The notes: a model not told the origin generated them from the letters alone. Counted from the stretch's first letter, positions 50,484 to 60,929 are shown. The stretch is 64,000 nucleotides of DNA from Microbacterium sp. oral taxon 186 str. F0373 (GCF_000411455.1 NZ_KE150458.1:508876-572875); one strand, 5' to 3'. Translations and numbers: made by a program.

Positions 50484-53078
50484 TCAGGCCTCCGGCGCGA
50501 GCTCGACGGCGTCCACGACGAGTCCCTCGCCGCCTCCGACCAGCTCCAGCTGCGCGATGCGCCCGACGGCCTTGAGGTCGCCCTCTGCGAGACGGAGCGC
50601 GGCGATGGTCGCATCGTCGCCGCGCAGCACGAGACGCGCGACCGGCGTCTTCTGCGACGCCTTGGCCTCGGTCTTCGCCCGGCGGATGCCGATGAGCGCC
50701 GCGCTGGCCGCCGTGAGCACGGCCGGGTCACCGGCGGCGCCATCCCCGGCGCCCGTGCCCAGAGGCTCCGGCCAGGGCGCGGTGTGCACGGAACCGTCCT
50801 CGAACCATGACCAGGCCTCCTCGGCCGCGAACGCGAGCACGGGGGCGAGCAGACGCAGCAGCGTCGACAGCGCCGTGCGCAACGCGAGTGCCGCGGAGGC
50901 CTGTCCGACGTCGGTCTGGTTGTAGGCGCGCTCCTTGACGAGTTCGAGATAGTCGTCGCAGAACGTCCAGAAGAAGGCCTCGGTGATCTCCAGCGCGCGG
51001 GCATGGTCGTACACCTCGAAGGCGGCCGTGGCATCGCGCACGACACGGTCGAGAGTCGCGAGCATTGCGGCATCCAGAGCGTGGGTCACCTCAGCGCCCG
51101 CCGGCACGGGGAACGACAGCACGAACTTGGCTGCATTGAGCACCTTGATCGCCAGGCGTCGCCCGATCTTCACCTGCGTCGGGTTCTGGGGATCGAACGC
51201 GGCATCGGCGCCGAGCCGGCTCGATGCGGCCCAGTACCGCACCGCATCGGTGCCGTGCTGGTCCAGGATGTCGGCGGGGGTGACCACGTTGCCCTTGGAC
51301 TTCGACATCTTCTTGCGATCGGGGTCGACGATGAAGCCGCTGATGGCGGCATCCGACCACGGCGCCCGATCGTCTTCCAGGGCCGAGCGGACCATCGTGG
51401 AGAACAGCCAAGTGCGGATGATGTCCTGGCCCTGGGGACGCAGGTCGAACGGCGCGACGACGTTCCAGAGCTCTTCGTCGCGCTGCCATCCGCCGGCCAG
51501 CTGCGGCGTGAGCGAGGAGGTCGCCCAGGTGTCGAAGATGTCCTTCTCACCCTCGAAGCCGCCGGGAACGCCGCGCTGGGACTCCGTGAACCCGGGCGGC
51601 ACGTCGGTGGTCGGATCGACCGGCAGGCTCGCGACCTCGGCGGTGATCACACCGCCCTCGACCCGGTCGCCGTTCTCGTCCAGCGGGTACCAGACGGGGA
51701 TCGGCACGCCGAAGAAGCGCTGGCGGCTGATGAGCCAGTCACCGGTCAGGCCGTTGGTCCAGTTCTCGTAGCGCACGCGCATGAAGTCCGGATGCCACTG
51801 CATGCCCTGACCGAGTGCGATGAGCTTCTCGCGGAACGCCTCGTCGCGGGCGCCGTTGCGCAGGTACCACTGGCGCGTGGAGACGATCTCCAGCGCACGG
51901 TCACCCTTCTCGTAGAACTTCACCGGGTGGCTGAACGGCTTCGAAACCTGCAGCAGCTCGCCCGAGGCTTCCAGCAGCTCGACCATCTTCTTCTTGGCGC
52001 TGAACACGGTGAGCCCGGCCAGCTCCGCGTAGGCGGCCTTTGCGGCATCCGTGGTCACGGCATCGGGGGCGTCGGGAAGGATACGTCCGTCCTGGCCGAG
52101 GATCGTCCGGTTGGGCAGGTCGAGCTCACGCCACCAGATGATGTCGGTGACATCTCCGAACGTACACACCATGGCGATGCCCGAACCCTTGTCCTGCTGG
52201 GCGAGCGGGTGCGCGAGGACGGGCACCTCCACGTCGAAGATCGGCGTGCGAACCGTCTGGCCGAAATACGGCTGGTACCGCTCGTCGCCGGGGTTGGCGA
52301 CGAGGGCTACGCAGGCCGCGAGCAGTTCGGGGCGGGTCGTCTCGATGTGGATGTCTCCCGAGCCGTCGCTCTTGTGGAAGGCGAGACGGTGATACGACGC
52401 CTGCTGTTCGCGATCCTCGAGCTCGGCCTGGGCGATCGCGGAGCGGAAGTCGATGTCCCACAGCGTCGGCGCGAGCGCCTGATACGCCTCACCGCGCTCG
52501 AGGTTGCGCAGGAACGCGAGCTGGCTCGTGCGGATGGTGTCGTCCGAGATCGTGCGGTAGGTCTGCGTCCAGTCCACCGACAGACCGAGCTGGCGGAAGA
52601 CGTCCTCGAACGCCTTCTCGTCCTCCAGGGTCAGCTCTTCGCAGAGCTCGATGAAGTTGCGGCGGCTGATGGGCACCTGGTCCGCGGGCTTGAGGCTCTT
52701 CGCGTCGCCGCGGAACGGGGGAGTGAAAGAGGGGTCGTACGACAGCGAGGTGTCGCAGCGCACGCCGTAGTAGTTCTGCACACGACGCTCGGTGGGAAGC
52801 CCGTTGTCATCCCAGCCCATGGGGTAGAACACGGTCTTGCCGCGCATGCGCTCGAAGCGCACCTTCACGTCGGTGTGCGTGTAGCTGAAGACGTGGCCGA
52901 TGTGGAGCGATCCCGATGCGGTCGGCGGCGGCGTGTCGACGGAGAACACACCGGCGCGACCCTTGGCCTTCGCCGCGTCGCGGTCGAAGAGGTAGGTGCC
53001 TGCCGCGCTCCACGCGGCATCCCACTTCTGCTCGAGGCCTTCGAGGCCGGGCTTGTCGGGAATCTGCGCGTCGGACAT
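50484..53078 (-). CDS. valS: valyl-tRNA synthetase
   Basis: An 864-residue class I synthetase charging tRNA-Val. HIGH is in GSLHIGHVFSYTHTD (about residue 58), KMSKS in RKKMSKSKGNVVTP (about 590), with the editing domain between and the anticodon-binding helices after 650. It ends without an obvious C-terminal coiled-coil arm seen in many bacterial ValS, a shorter form. The upstream region (53079-53168) shows no T-box. Confidence 0.96.
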   Translation of the reverse strand: MSDAQIPDKPGLEGLEQKWDAAWSAAGTYLFDRDAAKAKGRAGVFSVDTPPPTASGSLHIGHVFSYTHTDVKVRFERMRGKTVFYPMGWDDNGLPTERRVQNYYGVRCDTSLSYDPSFTPPFRGDAKSLKPADQVPISRRNFIELCEELTLEDEKAFEDVFRQLGLSVDWTQTYRTISDDTIRTSQLAFLRNLERGEAYQALAPTLWDIDFRSAIAQAELEDREQQASYHRLAFHKSDGSGDIHIETTRPELLAACVALVANPGDERYQPYFGQTVRTPIFDVEVPVLAHPLAQQDKGSGIAMVCTFGDVTDIIWWRELDLPNRTILGQDGRILPDAPDAVTTDAAKAAYAELAGLTVFSAKKKMVELLEASGELLQVSKPFSHPVKFYEKGDRALEIVSTRQWYLRNGARDEAFREKLIALGQGMQWHPDFMRVRYENWTNGLTGDWLISRQRFFGVPIPVWYPLDENGDRVEGGVITAEVASLPVDPTTDVPPGFTESQRGVPGGFEGEKDIFDTWATSSLTPQLAGGWQRDEELWNVVAPFDLRPQGQDIIRTWLFSTMVRSALEDDRAPWSDAAISGFIVDPDRKKMSKSKGNVVTPADILDQHGTDAVRYWAASSRLGADAAFDPQNPTQVKIGRRLAIKVLNAAKFVLSFPVPAGAEVTHALDAAMLATLDRVVRDATAAFEVYDHARALEITEAFFWTFCDDYLELVKERAYNQTDVGQASAALALRTALSTLLRLLAPVLAFAAEEAWSWFEDGSVHTAPWPEPLGTGAGDGAAGDPAVLTAASAALIGIRRAKTEAKASQKTPVARLVLRGDDATIAALRLAEGDLKAVGRIAQLELVGGGEGLVVDAVELAPEA

Positions 53079-53168
53079 GGGTCTCCTCGAGCGATATGTG
53101 CGGCACTGTGTGAGCGTGCCTGAGTGTGGGATGTGCGCCCCAGTCTACCGGGCGCGCGCCGGTAGGTT

Positions 53169-53241
53169 CCGAGGAGATAGCGGATGCCGAGGAGCCCCCG
53201 ACCCGATCCGATCCTCAGTTCGCGGCATCTCCTCGGCATCC
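53169..53241. repeat. 68-bp hairpin-forming repeat, copy 1
   Basis: Core repeat 53169-53236, about 93% identical to 54208-54275 in the same orientation. Its ends are inverted (CCGAGGAGAT / ATCTCCTCGG, 10 bp). An alternative inner stem pairs GGATGCCGAGGAG (53182-53194) with CTCCTCGGCATCC (53229-53241), 13 perfect bp, so two folds compete for one 3' strand. It lies upstream of both valS and the DUF559 gene. Confidence 0.85.
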
Positions 53242-53341
53242 GGCGCGCCGTCGCCTTCTCCCCAGCCCGGGGGAGACGTCTGCGGTGTCCACAGGACCGG
53301 GATTCCCGGCCACGGGGAACCCGGGGCGAGACGCTGGTCCC

Positions 53342-54169
53342 GTGTCGATCGAGGACGAGGTGCGCCATGGCGGTGGGGTCGTGCGCGTGCGCCGACTGCG
53401 CGAGCGCGGATGGAGCGAACGCAGTGTGCGGACGGCGGTCGACCTGCAGCGGCTGCAGCGACCCCGAAAGGGGTGGGTAGCCGTGCCCGACGCTGATCCG
53501 CACCTCGTGGCTGCGGCTCGAGCGGGGGTCGTGGTGTCGTGTGTGACCCAGGCGGAGCGGCTCGGTCTCTGGGTGCTCGATCGGGGACGGCGCCCCCACG
53601 TCGCCGCACCGCCGCGCTCGGGCACCGTCCGCGCAGCGCGGGCGCACGTGCACTGGGCAGAGCCGATCGTGCCGCGGCATCCCGACGCCGTCGTCGACGA
53701 GATCGAGAATGTGCTCGCGCTGGTCGCTCAGTGTCTCTCGTTCGAAGAGGCGCTCATCGTATGGGAGCCCGCTCTCGACAAGAAGCTCGTCCGCCTGGAA
53801 GAGCTGCGCCGACTTCCGTTTCGCGGCTCCGCCCGCCGGCTGCTCGAGTGCGCGAGCCCCTACTCGGGGTCGGGGCTGGAGACGATCTTCGTGTCGCGTC
53901 TGGGCTGGCTCGGCGTGCCGATCGTTCCGCAGGCGTGGATCGCAGGGCACCGTGTCGACTTCTTGATCGGAGCGCGACTGGTGATCCAGATCGACGGCGG
54001 AACGCACGTCGGCGCCCAGCGCACGAGCGACATCGCGCACCACGCCGAACTGATGCTTCTCGGCTATCACGTCATCCGCGTCGGCTACAGCCAGCTCGTC
54101 GACCGCTGGCACGAGGTGCAGGCCCTCATCATGCGCGCCGTCGCGCAGGGGCTGCACCGTGAGAAGTGA
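53342..54169 (+). CDS. DUF559 endonuclease-like protein
   Basis: A 275-residue protein. The C-terminal half (from about residue 180) is the DUF559/Vsr-like nuclease fold: VDFLIGARLVIQIDGGTHVG gives the conserved Asp and QIDG strand, then LMLLGYHVIRVGYSQLV. The N-terminal half (RRLRERGWSERSVRTAV) looks like the winged DNA-binding part of AbiEi-like proteins. I chose GTG 53342. It is flanked at 106 and 38 bases by two copies of a 68-bp repeat, suggesting a mobile or repeat-linked nuclease. Confidence 0.82.
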   Translation: MSIEDEVRHGGGVVRVRRLRERGWSERSVRTAVDLQRLQRPRKGWVAVPDADPHLVAAARAGVVVSCVTQAERLGLWVLDRGRRPHVAAPPRSGTVRAARAHVHWAEPIVPRHPDAVVDEIENVLALVAQCLSFEEALIVWEPALDKKLVRLEELRRLPFRGSARRLLECASPYSGSGLETIFVSRLGWLGVPIVPQAWIAGHRVDFLIGARLVIQIDGGTHVGAQRTSDIAHHAELMLLGYHVIRVGYSQLVDRWHEVQALIMRAVAQGLHREK

Positions 54170-54207
54170 GAGGTATCACGGCCGGGAGGCAGACCGCCCG
54201 GCGGATG

Positions 54208-54275
54208 CCGAGGAAATGGCGGATGCCGAGGAGCGCCCGACCCGATCCGATCCTCAGTTCGCGACATCTCCTCGA
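54208..54275. repeat. 68-bp hairpin-forming repeat, copy 2
   Basis: Matches copy 1 at 63 of 68 bases in the same orientation. The leftward GNAT gene ends inside it, taking its last codons (GDVAN) and its stop from the repeat, so the repeat was probably inserted into or next to that gene's end. The outer inverted arms are less perfect than in copy 1. Confidence 0.85.
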
Positions 54276-54841
54276 AAACCGATCGGCCGCGCATCGGAGC
54301 GGCGCGCCCACGTGCCCCGGTCGATCGCGAAGGCGAGGTGGGGCATGTCGACGCCGCGATAGTGCGTCGTGAAGGTACGGCGCACCGTCATGCCCAGCCG
54401 GATGGCGAGGTTCATGGAGGCGATGTTCGTCGAGCGGATCTTGGCGTACAGCTCGTCGATCGGCAGCGTCGAGAAGGCCCAGTCACGGCACGCCGCGGCC
54501 GCCTCGACGCCGTAGCCGTGACCCCAGTGGGCACGCTGGAACAGGTAACCGACCTCGATGACCTGGTCGCCATCGATCTGCTGGCGTGTGATGCCGCACT
54601 GTCCGATCATCCGCCCGGTGTCACCGCGCACGACCGCCCACAGCCCGAAGCCGTCGTCGCGGTAGCGCTGGCGCTGGCGCTGCAGCCACGCCATCGACTC
54701 CGCGGCGCTGAAGGCGCCGTTGTAAGCCGTCATCGCCTGCGGGTCGTGGAGGATCGCGCGCAGGTCCGGCAGATCGTCGTCGGTCATCTCCCTCAGCTGA
54801 AGGCGCGCGGTCTCGATGCGCACGCGGGGATCGGGCGTCAC
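54254..54841 (-). CDS. GNAT-family N-acetyltransferase (RimJ/RimL-like)
   Basis: A 195-residue acetyltransferase: RIETARLQLREMTDDDLPDL at the start, EVGYLFQRAHWGHGYGVEAA as the acetyl-CoA loop (Q/RxxGxG/A type), and NIASMNLAIRLGM near the end. It may acetylate protein N-termini or small amines. GTG 54841 overlaps the pentapeptide gene's stop by 4 bases. Its stop lies inside the 68-bp repeat, so the C-terminal tail (after about residue 180) may be new. Confidence 0.88.
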   Translation of the reverse strand: MTPDPRVRIETARLQLREMTDDDLPDLRAILHDPQAMTAYNGAFSAAESMAWLQRQRQRYRDDGFGLWAVVRGDTGRMIGQCGITRQQIDGDQVIEVGYLFQRAHWGHGYGVEAAAACRDWAFSTLPIDELYAKIRSTNIASMNLAIRLGMTVRRTFTTHYRGVDMPHLAFAIDRGTWARRSDARPIGFRGDVAN

Positions 54842-55515
54842 GCGCAGATCCGGATGCCGAGAGCCTGCGCGAACGCGGCGGCGTGCAGTTCCGCCTGACG
54901 CGGCTGGAGCCACGCGCCCGTGAGCGCACGGACGTCGGTGAAGGCGAGGGCTTCGAGCCCCCGGAAATCGAGGTCGTCGCATCGCAGCCCTCGGGTGTCG
55001 ACCTCGTCGGCGCGGCATCCTTCGAAGGCGACCCGCGCCAGCCGGGCCTCCGGGAGATCGACCGTCCCGAAGGTGCAGTCGACGAAGAGCACGTCGGTGA
55101 GCTCGGCGGACGGCAGCGAGAGGTAGTCGATGTGCACGTCGCGCACCACCACGCTGTCCCAGCGGGCACGCTGCCCGTCGAGCGTGGCCACCCGCCCTCC
55201 ACCGACCGTGACGTTGCGCCAGCTGGCGTCCCGCGCGACGAGAGCCATCGCGCGCAGCCCGTCGACAGCGACGTCCACGAAGGTGGCACCCGTGACGTCG
55301 ACGTGGCCGGCGGCCGGTCCGGATGCCGCGGCCACCCGAGATTCGATGAGCCGACAGTGCGCGGCATCCACCTCTGCGCTCACACCCGTCACGACGACGC
55401 CGAGAAGGTCGGCGCGGGAGCGCAGGGCCGGTACCTCATCGAGGTGATCGGGAAGGTCCGGCGCGCTCACACGCGGTGCCCGCGGACGAGAGGAAGCGGG
55501 GGGACGGCCGGCCAT
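54838..55515 (-). CDS. pentapeptide-repeat-like protein
   Basis: A 225-residue protein with degenerate pentapeptide repeats, A(D/N)LxX-like: ATFVDVAVDGLRAMAL, TLDGQRARWDSVVV, LTDVLFVDCTFGTVDL, EALAFTDVRAL. Such proteins form a right-handed quadrilateral beta-helix; some protect gyrase by mimicking DNA. It pairs with the GNAT gene by a 4-base overlap. Its role here is unknown. Confidence 0.8.
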   Translation of the reverse strand: MAGRPPASSRPRAPRVSAPDLPDHLDEVPALRSRADLLGVVVTGVSAEVDAAHCRLIESRVAAASGPAAGHVDVTGATFVDVAVDGLRAMALVARDASWRNVTVGGGRVATLDGQRARWDSVVVRDVHIDYLSLPSAELTDVLFVDCTFGTVDLPEARLARVAFEGCRADEVDTRGLRCDDLDFRGLEALAFTDVRALTGAWLQPRQAELHAAAFAQALGIRICA

Positions 55516-55536
55516 CCCTCGAGCCTACGCTCCCGG

Positions 55537-55763
55537 TATGATGTTCTGATCAGCACTGATCCGGCCATCACCGGGGAGCTCGCGGAAGAACGCCCAGGAA
55601 CCGTCCGGGGCCGCTAGAACCGCGCGGGGCAGGCCCGTCACAGCCGTCGCACGAGTGGCCGCCGCTTCACCGCGTCGGCAAGCGGGGTGGTACCGCGGTC
55701 GCACGATCGTCCTCGCAGGAAGACTGCACGATTCCCACGATGCACGAGCACCTGCTGGAGTGA
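55537..55763 (+). promoter_or_regulatory. T-box riboswitch of ileS, ultrashort stem I, with promoter
   Basis: TATGAT (55537-55542) is a good -10 box; the leader starts near 55550. CCGG-CCATCA-CCGG (55561-55574) makes an ultrashort stem I with the isoleucine specifier ATC (55567-55569) in its loop. The T-box consensus GGGTGGTACCGCGG lies at 55685-55698 and reads the uncharged tRNA 3' end. The ribosome-binding site GGAG is just before the ATG. This is the actinobacterial form thought to act on translation: uncharged tRNA-Ile frees the ribosome-binding site. No T-run terminator is seen. Confidence 0.9.
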
Positions 55764-55764
55764 C

Positions 55765-58700
55765 ATGAGCTACCCCCGTCCCTCGACGAACCCCGCCGCC
55801 GGCGACACGAGCCCCTTCGGGCCCGCCGCCGACGTGTCTCCGAGCCCGCGCTTTCCCGCGATCGAGCGCGACGTGCTCGACTTCTGGGCGCGCGACGACA
55901 CCTTCCGCGCGTCGATCGCGCAGCGCGACGGTGCCGAGGAGTGGGTGTTCTACGACGGCCCCCCGTTCGCCAACGGACTGCCCCACTACGGGCACCTGCT
56001 CACCGGGTACGCGAAGGACCTCTTCCCGCGCTTCCAGACCATGCGGGGCAAGAAGGTGGACCGCGTCTTCGGATGGGACACCCACGGCCTTCCCGCCGAG
56101 CTCGAGGCCATGAAGCAGCTCGGGATCACCGAGAAGAGCGAGATCGAGCAGATGGGGATCGCCGCCTTCAACGCGAAGGCCCGCGAGTCGGTGCTCGAGT
56201 ACACGCAGCAATGGGAGGACTACGTCACCCGCCAGGCGCGCTGGGTCGACTTCGAACGCGGCTACAAGACGCTCGACACGGGCTACATGGAGTCGGTGCT
56301 CTGGGCGTTCAAGGAGCTGTGGGACAAGGGCCTCGCCTACGAGGGGCACCGCGTGCTGCCCTACTGCTGGCGCGACGAGACCCCCCTGTCCAACCACGAG
56401 CTGCGCATGGACGACGACGTCTACAAGATGCGCCAGGACCCCTCGGTCACCGTCACGTTCCCGCTCGTCGGTGTGAAGGCGGAGAGCCTGGGGCTCACCG
56501 GCGTGCGCGCCCTGGCGTGGACGACCACGCCGTGGACGCTGCCGACCAACCTCGCTCTGGCCGTCGGCCCCGACATCGAGTACGTCGTCGTGCCGGGCGG
56601 GCCGCACGGCGCGGCGGATGTCCCGGCATCCGGCGACGACGAGGGCGCAGCCGCCCACCGCTACCTGCTCGCCTCCGACCTGCTGGGCGGCTACGCGAAG
56701 GACCTCGGCTACGAGACCCCGGCCGACGCGGCCGAGGCCGTCGAGCGAACCGTCCTCGGCAGCGAGCTGGCGGACGTCCACTACGACCGGCTCTTCGACT
56801 ACTACGCGGATGCCGAGGTCTGGGGCACCGAGAGCGCCTGGCGCATCCTCGTCGACGACTACGTCAGCACGACCGACGGCACGGGCATCGTGCATCAGGC
56901 ACCCGCCTTCGGTGAGGACGACCAGCGGATCACCGAGGCGGCAGGCATCCCGCTCATCATGAGCCTCGACGACGGCGGACGCTTCCTCCCGCAGGTCGGC
57001 GATGTCGCGGGCGAGCTCTGGATGGACGCCAACCGTCCGCTCATCCGCCTGCTGCGCGCCGAGGGTCGCCTGCTGCGCGAAGCCTCCTACGAGCACTCCT
57101 ACCCGCACTGCTGGCGGTGCCGCAACCCTCTGATCTACAAGGCCGTCTCCAGCTGGTTCGTGCGCGTCACGGCGATCAAGGACCGCCTGATCGAACTCAA
57201 CGATCAGATCACCTGGGCGCCGGAGAACGTCAAGCACGGGCAGTTCGGCAAGTGGCTCGAAGGCGCCCGCGACTGGTCCATCAGCCGCAACCGCTTCTGG
57301 GGCTCGCCGATCCCCGTGTGGCGCAGCGACAACCCGGAGTACCCGCGCGTCGACGTCTACGGGTCGCTCGCCGATCTGGAGCGCGACTTCGGCCGCCTCC
57401 CGCGCAATGCCGCGGGCGACGTGGATCTGCACCGTCCCTACATCGACGAGCTGACCCGGCCTAACCCCGACGATCCGACCGGGCAGAGCACGATGCGCCG
57501 CATCGAGGACGTCTTCGACGTGTGGTTCGACTCGGGCTCGATGCCCTACGCGCAGGTGCACTATCCGTTCGAGAACCGCGAGTGGTTCGACGAGCACGCA
57601 CCGGCCGACTTCATCGTCGAGTACATCGGCCAGACGCGCGGCTGGTTCTACGTCATGCACGTGCTCTCCGGCGCCCTGTTCGACCGGCCCGCCTTCACGG
57701 GCGTCGCCTGTCACGGCATCGTGCTCGGCAGCGACGGCCAGAAGATGAGCAAGTCGCTGCGCAACTATCCCGACGTCAGCGAGGTGTTCGACCGCGACGG
57801 CTCCGATGCGATGCGCTGGTTCCTCATGGCCTCGTCGGTGCTGCGCGGCGGCAACCTCATCGTGACGGAGGAGGGCATCCGCGCGGGCGTGCGCGAGTTC
57901 CTGCTGCCGCTGTGGAACACGTGGTACTTCTTCGCGACCTATGCGAACGCCGCGACCACCGACGGATACGAGGCGCGCTGGCGCACCGACTCGACGAACG
58001 TTCTGGACCGCTACATCCTCGCCCTCACCGGCGACCTCGTGCGCGGCGTCGCCGCCGACCTCGAACAGCTCGACTCGACGACGGCCGCGGCGAAGCTCCG
58101 CGACTTCGCCGAGGCGCTCACCAACTGGTACGTGCGCCGCTCGCGCGACCGGTTCTGGGTCGGGGTGACCGACGACGAGACGTCGACCGAAGCCTTCGAC
58201 ACCCTGTACACGGTGCTCGAGACGCTCACGCGCGTCGCCGCACCGCTGATCCCGCTCATCTCCGAGCGCGTCTGGCAGGGGCTCACCGGCGGCCGCAGCG
58301 TGCACCTGGAGGACTGGCCCGACGCCGATGCGTTCCCCGCCGCGGCCGACATCCGCACGGCCATGGACGCCGTTCGCGACGTCTCCAGCGTCGCCAACGC
58401 CCTCCGCAAGAAGGAGGGCAAGCGCGTGCGTCTGCCGCTTCCCCGACTGACCGTCGTCGTGGCGGATGCCCGTGCGCTGGCACAGTTCGAGGACATCCTG
58501 CGCGACGAACTCAACGTCAAGGCCGTCGAGCTCGTCGAGCTCGAGGCGGACACGGCAGCCGACTACGGCATCACCCACCGCCTCTCGGTCAACGCTCGCG
58601 CGGCGGGCCCGCGTCTGGGCAAGCAGGTGCAGCAGGTGATCGCCGCCGCGCGCGCGGGGGAGTGGACGGATGCCGAGGGCACGGTCGTCGTCGGCGGGAT

Positions 58701-59184
58701 CGCCCTGGAGCCCGGCGAGTACGACCTCGTGCTCGAGACGGCCGGCCGCCCCGATGGGGAGGCGCTCGCCGTGCTGGCGGGGTCGGGAGAGCGCCAGGGC
58801 GGCTTCGTGCTGCTGGACACGACCACCACGCCGGAGCTCGAAGCCGAGGGACTCGCCCGCGACATCGTCCGCGCCGTGCAGGACACGCGCAAGGCCGCCG
58901 GGTTCGACGTGAGCGACCGCATCCGCCTGCAGCTGCTGTTCAGCTCGTCGGAGGATGCCGCGGCCGTTGCGTCCGCCTTCGGCACCGCCGACGTGGCGGG
59001 GGAGACACTCGCCCTCGATTACGCGGTCGTCTCACCCGAAGGCACTGCGCTCGTCGGGGAGGGATCGGTGTTGGCTGCGGCCGAAACGATCGACGCCGAC
59101 CACACGGCGCTCGTCGCGGCCGGCACCTACGCCAACGCCGGCGACGTCACCGTCGCCGTCACCCGGATCGGAGCGTCCTCGTGA
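55765..59184 (+). CDS. ileS: isoleucyl-tRNA synthetase
   Basis: A 1139-residue class I synthetase. HIGH is [10 protein letters not shown] (about residue 74), KMSKS is [13 protein letters not shown] (about 663), with the CP1 editing domain between and a long C-terminal part. Length and the HYGH form fit the eukaryote-like type 2 enzymes, which tend to be mupirocin-tolerant. The T-box leader controls it. folC begins in a 4-base overlap (GTGA). Confidence 0.96.
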   Translation: MSYPRPSTNPAAGDTSPFGPAADVSPSPRFPAIERDVLDFWARDDTFRASIAQRDGAEEWVFYDGPPFANGLPHYGHLLTGYAKDLFPRFQTMRGKKVDRVFGWDTHGLPAELEAMKQLGITEKSEIEQMGIAAFNAKARESVLEYTQQWEDYVTRQARWVDFERGYKTLDTGYMESVLWAFKELWDKGLAYEGHRVLPYCWRDETPLSNHELRMDDDVYKMRQDPSVTVTFPLVGVKAESLGLTGVRALAWTTTPWTLPTNLALAVGPDIEYVVVPGGPHGAADVPASGDDEGAAAHRYLLASDLLGGYAKDLGYETPADAAEAVERTVLGSELADVHYDRLFDYYADAEVWGTESAWRILVDDYVSTTDGTGIVHQAPAFGEDDQRITEAAGIPLIMSLDDGGRFLPQVGDVAGELWMDANRPLIRLLRAEGRLLREASYEHSYPHCWRCRNPLIYKAVSSWFVRVTAIKDRLIELNDQITWAPENVKHGQFGKWLEGARDWSISRNRFWGSPIPVWRSDNPEYPRVDVYGSLADLERDFGRLPRNAAGDVDLHRPYIDELTRPNPDDPTGQSTMRRIEDVFDVWFDSGSMPYAQVHYPFENREWFDEHAPADFIVEYIGQTRGWFYVMHVLSGALFDRPAFTGVACHGIVLGSDGQKMSKSLRNYPDVSEVFDRDGSDAMRWFLMASSVLRGGNLIVTEEGIRAGVREFLLPLWNTWYFFATYANAATTDGYEARWRTDSTNVLDRYILALTGDLVRGVAADLEQLDSTTAAAKLRDFAEALTNWYVRRSRDRFWVGVTDDETSTEAFDTLYTVLETLTRVAAPLIPLISERVWQGLTGGRSVHLEDWPDADAFPAAADIRTAMDAVRDVSSVANALRKKEGKRVRLPLPRLTVVVADARALAQFEDILRDELNVKAVELVELEADTAADYGITHRLSVNARAAGPRLGKQVQQVIAAARAGEWTDAEGTVVVGGIALEPGEYDLVLETAGRPDGEALAVLAGSGERQGGFVLLDTTTTPELEAEGLARDIVRAVQDTRKAAGFDVSDRIRLQLLFSSSEDAAAVASAFGTADVAGETLALDYAVVSPEGTALVGEGSVLAAAETIDADHTALVAAGTYANAGDVTVAVTRIGASS

Positions 59185-60533
59185 ACGACCGTCAGCGCGC
59201 CGACGCCGTCTACCAGAGCCTGCTGACCCGTCAGGGTGAGCAGTGGGTGCAGCCCCGGGTCGAACGCACCCGTCGCGCGCTGGAACTGCTCGACGATCCG
59301 CAGCGGACCTACCGCGTCGTGCACGTGACCGGGACCAACGGCAAGACCTCGACCAGCCGCATCATCGAGTCGATCGTGCGTGCCCACGGGTTGCGCACCG
59401 GGCTGTTCACGAGTCCCCATCTCGAACGCTTCACCGAGCGCATCATGATCGACGGTGAGCCGATCGAGGACGCACTCATCGCCGATGCCTGGGACGAGAT
59501 CGCCCCGATCGTCGACCTGGTCGACGCGGAGCTCGCGGCATCCGGGGACGCCGCTCTCACCTTCTTCGAGCTGCTCACGGTGCTCGCCTTCGTGGCCTTC
59601 GCCGACGCGCCGGTGGACGTGGCCGTCGTCGAGGTCGGGATGGGCGGCACGTGGGACTCGACGAACACGGCCGACGGCGACGTCGCGGTGATCGCACCGA
59701 TCGATCTCGACCACGCCGACAAGCTCGGACACACGATCGCCGAGATCGCCGCCGTCAAAGCGGGGATCATCAAGACCGACGCCGCCGCGGTGTCGGCACA
59801 GCAGGATCCCTCGGCCCTGAGCGTCCTGACCGCAGCCGCGGCCGCGCGAGGCGCGTCCCTCGCGGTCGAGGGGACGGCCTTCGGCCTCACGAGCCAAACG
59901 CTCGCCGTCGGCGGACAGCAGCTCAGCGTGCGGGGCCTCGCGGCGACATACGACGATCTCTACCTGCCGCTGTACGGCGCGCACCAGGGGCACAACGCGG
60001 CCCTGGCCATCGCGGCCGTCGAGTCGCTCATCGGCGCCGGTCGACAGCCGATCGCACCCGATGTGCTCACTGACGGACTCGCACAGGTGACCTCGCCCGG
60101 CCGTCTCCAGCTGATCGGGGTCGCGCCCACCGTGCTCATCGACAGCGCGCACAACCCGCACGGCGCACGCGCTCTGGTGGCCGCGTTGGGCGACTCGTTC
60201 GACTTCGACGAATGGGGCATCGTGCTCGGCGCGTTCGCCGACAAGGACATCGCGGGGATCGTCGCCACTGTCGCGCCGGCGGCGACCCAGGTGTTCGTGA
60301 CGGCGCCGGACTCCGAGCGGGCTGCCGACCCCGATGCGCTGGCCGACCTCGTCGAGGCCGCGGGAATCCCCGTCACCGTGCACCGTGACCTCGCTGACGC
60401 GGCCGAAGCCGCGCGCGAATGGGCAGCGAGCTCGGACCGACGCGCGGTCGTCATCGCGGGCAGCGTCGTGCTGGCGGGCGAGGCCCTGCAACTCGCCGCG
60501 GACGGCGACTGGAAGGCCGGGTGGAGCGCGTGA
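59181..60533 (+). CDS. folC: folylpolyglutamate synthase / dihydrofolate synthase
   Basis: A 450-residue Mur-ligase-like enzyme adding glutamate to folates and, in bacteria, making dihydrofolate. The P-loop is [14 protein letters not shown] (about residue 50), followed by [12 protein letters not shown], and the C-terminal domain has [14 protein letters not shown] 59181 overlaps the ileS stop and its own stop overlaps the next start, so ileS-folC-DUF4233-ndk is one operon under the T-box. Confidence 0.95.
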   Translation: MNDRQRADAVYQSLLTRQGEQWVQPRVERTRRALELLDDPQRTYRVVHVTGTNGKTSTSRIIESIVRAHGLRTGLFTSPHLERFTERIMIDGEPIEDALIADAWDEIAPIVDLVDAELAASGDAALTFFELLTVLAFVAFADAPVDVAVVEVGMGGTWDSTNTADGDVAVIAPIDLDHADKLGHTIAEIAAVKAGIIKTDAAAVSAQQDPSALSVLTAAAAARGASLAVEGTAFGLTSQTLAVGGQQLSVRGLAATYDDLYLPLYGAHQGHNAALAIAAVESLIGAGRQPIAPDVLTDGLAQVTSPGRLQLIGVAPTVLIDSAHNPHGARALVAALGDSFDFDEWGIVLGAFADKDIAGIVATVAPAATQVFVTAPDSERAADPDALADLVEAAGIPVTVHRDLADAAEAAREWAASSDRRAVVIAGSVVLAGEALQLAADGDWKAGWSA

Positions 60534-60928
60534 GCGCACGCGCGCGGCGCGCACGCGGCGCGGAGGAATCGCTCGCACAGGTCGTGCTCGGGTTCGAGTC
60601 GATCATCGTTTTCCTCGGCGGCCTGGCGGTCTACGGTCTGAACGTGCTTCCCGCCGGCATCCCGTCCTGGTGGGGGATCGTCGGCGGCTCCGTGCTGGCG
60701 GCGCTCCTGATCCTCACGACCGGCCTGACACGTTCACGGGTGGGCATCCTGCTCGGCTGGCTCTGGCAGCTCGTCGTCGTACTGGGCGGACTGCTCGTGC
60801 CCGCGCTGGTCATCGTCGGCGTGATTTTCGGCGGCATGTACGCGTATGCGACCATCAAGGGCAGAGCGCTCGACCGTCGCAACGCGGCCCGCGCAGACGC
60901 TTCCCCGCACGTCACGAACGGAGAATGA
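60530..60928 (+). CDS. DUF4233 membrane protein
   Basis: A 132-residue protein with four membrane helices (VLGFESIIVFLGGLAVYGL, SVLAALLILTTGL, LLGWLWQLVVVLGG, LVPALVIVGVIFGGMYAY). DUF4233 proteins nearly always sit between folC and ndk in actinobacteria; function unknown. GTG 60530 overlaps folC by 4 bases. Confidence 0.88.
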   Translation: MSARARRARGAEESLAQVVLGFESIIVFLGGLAVYGLNVLPAGIPSWWGIVGGSVLAALLILTTGLTRSRVGILLGWLWQLVVVLGGLLVPALVIVGVIFGGMYAYATIKGRALDRRNAARADASPHVTNGE

Positions 60929-60929
60929 A

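Noticed and set aside
50234..51073. A longer version (279 codons) of the small gene after valS
   Set aside because: The extra part is antisense-like nonsense within valS in another frame; only the last 82 codons after the valS stop look like a gene.
55525..58578. A 1017-codon open frame antisense to ileS
   Set aside because: It is a mirror of GC-rich codon use in ileS, has no family text, and covers the T-box and ileS active-site codons.
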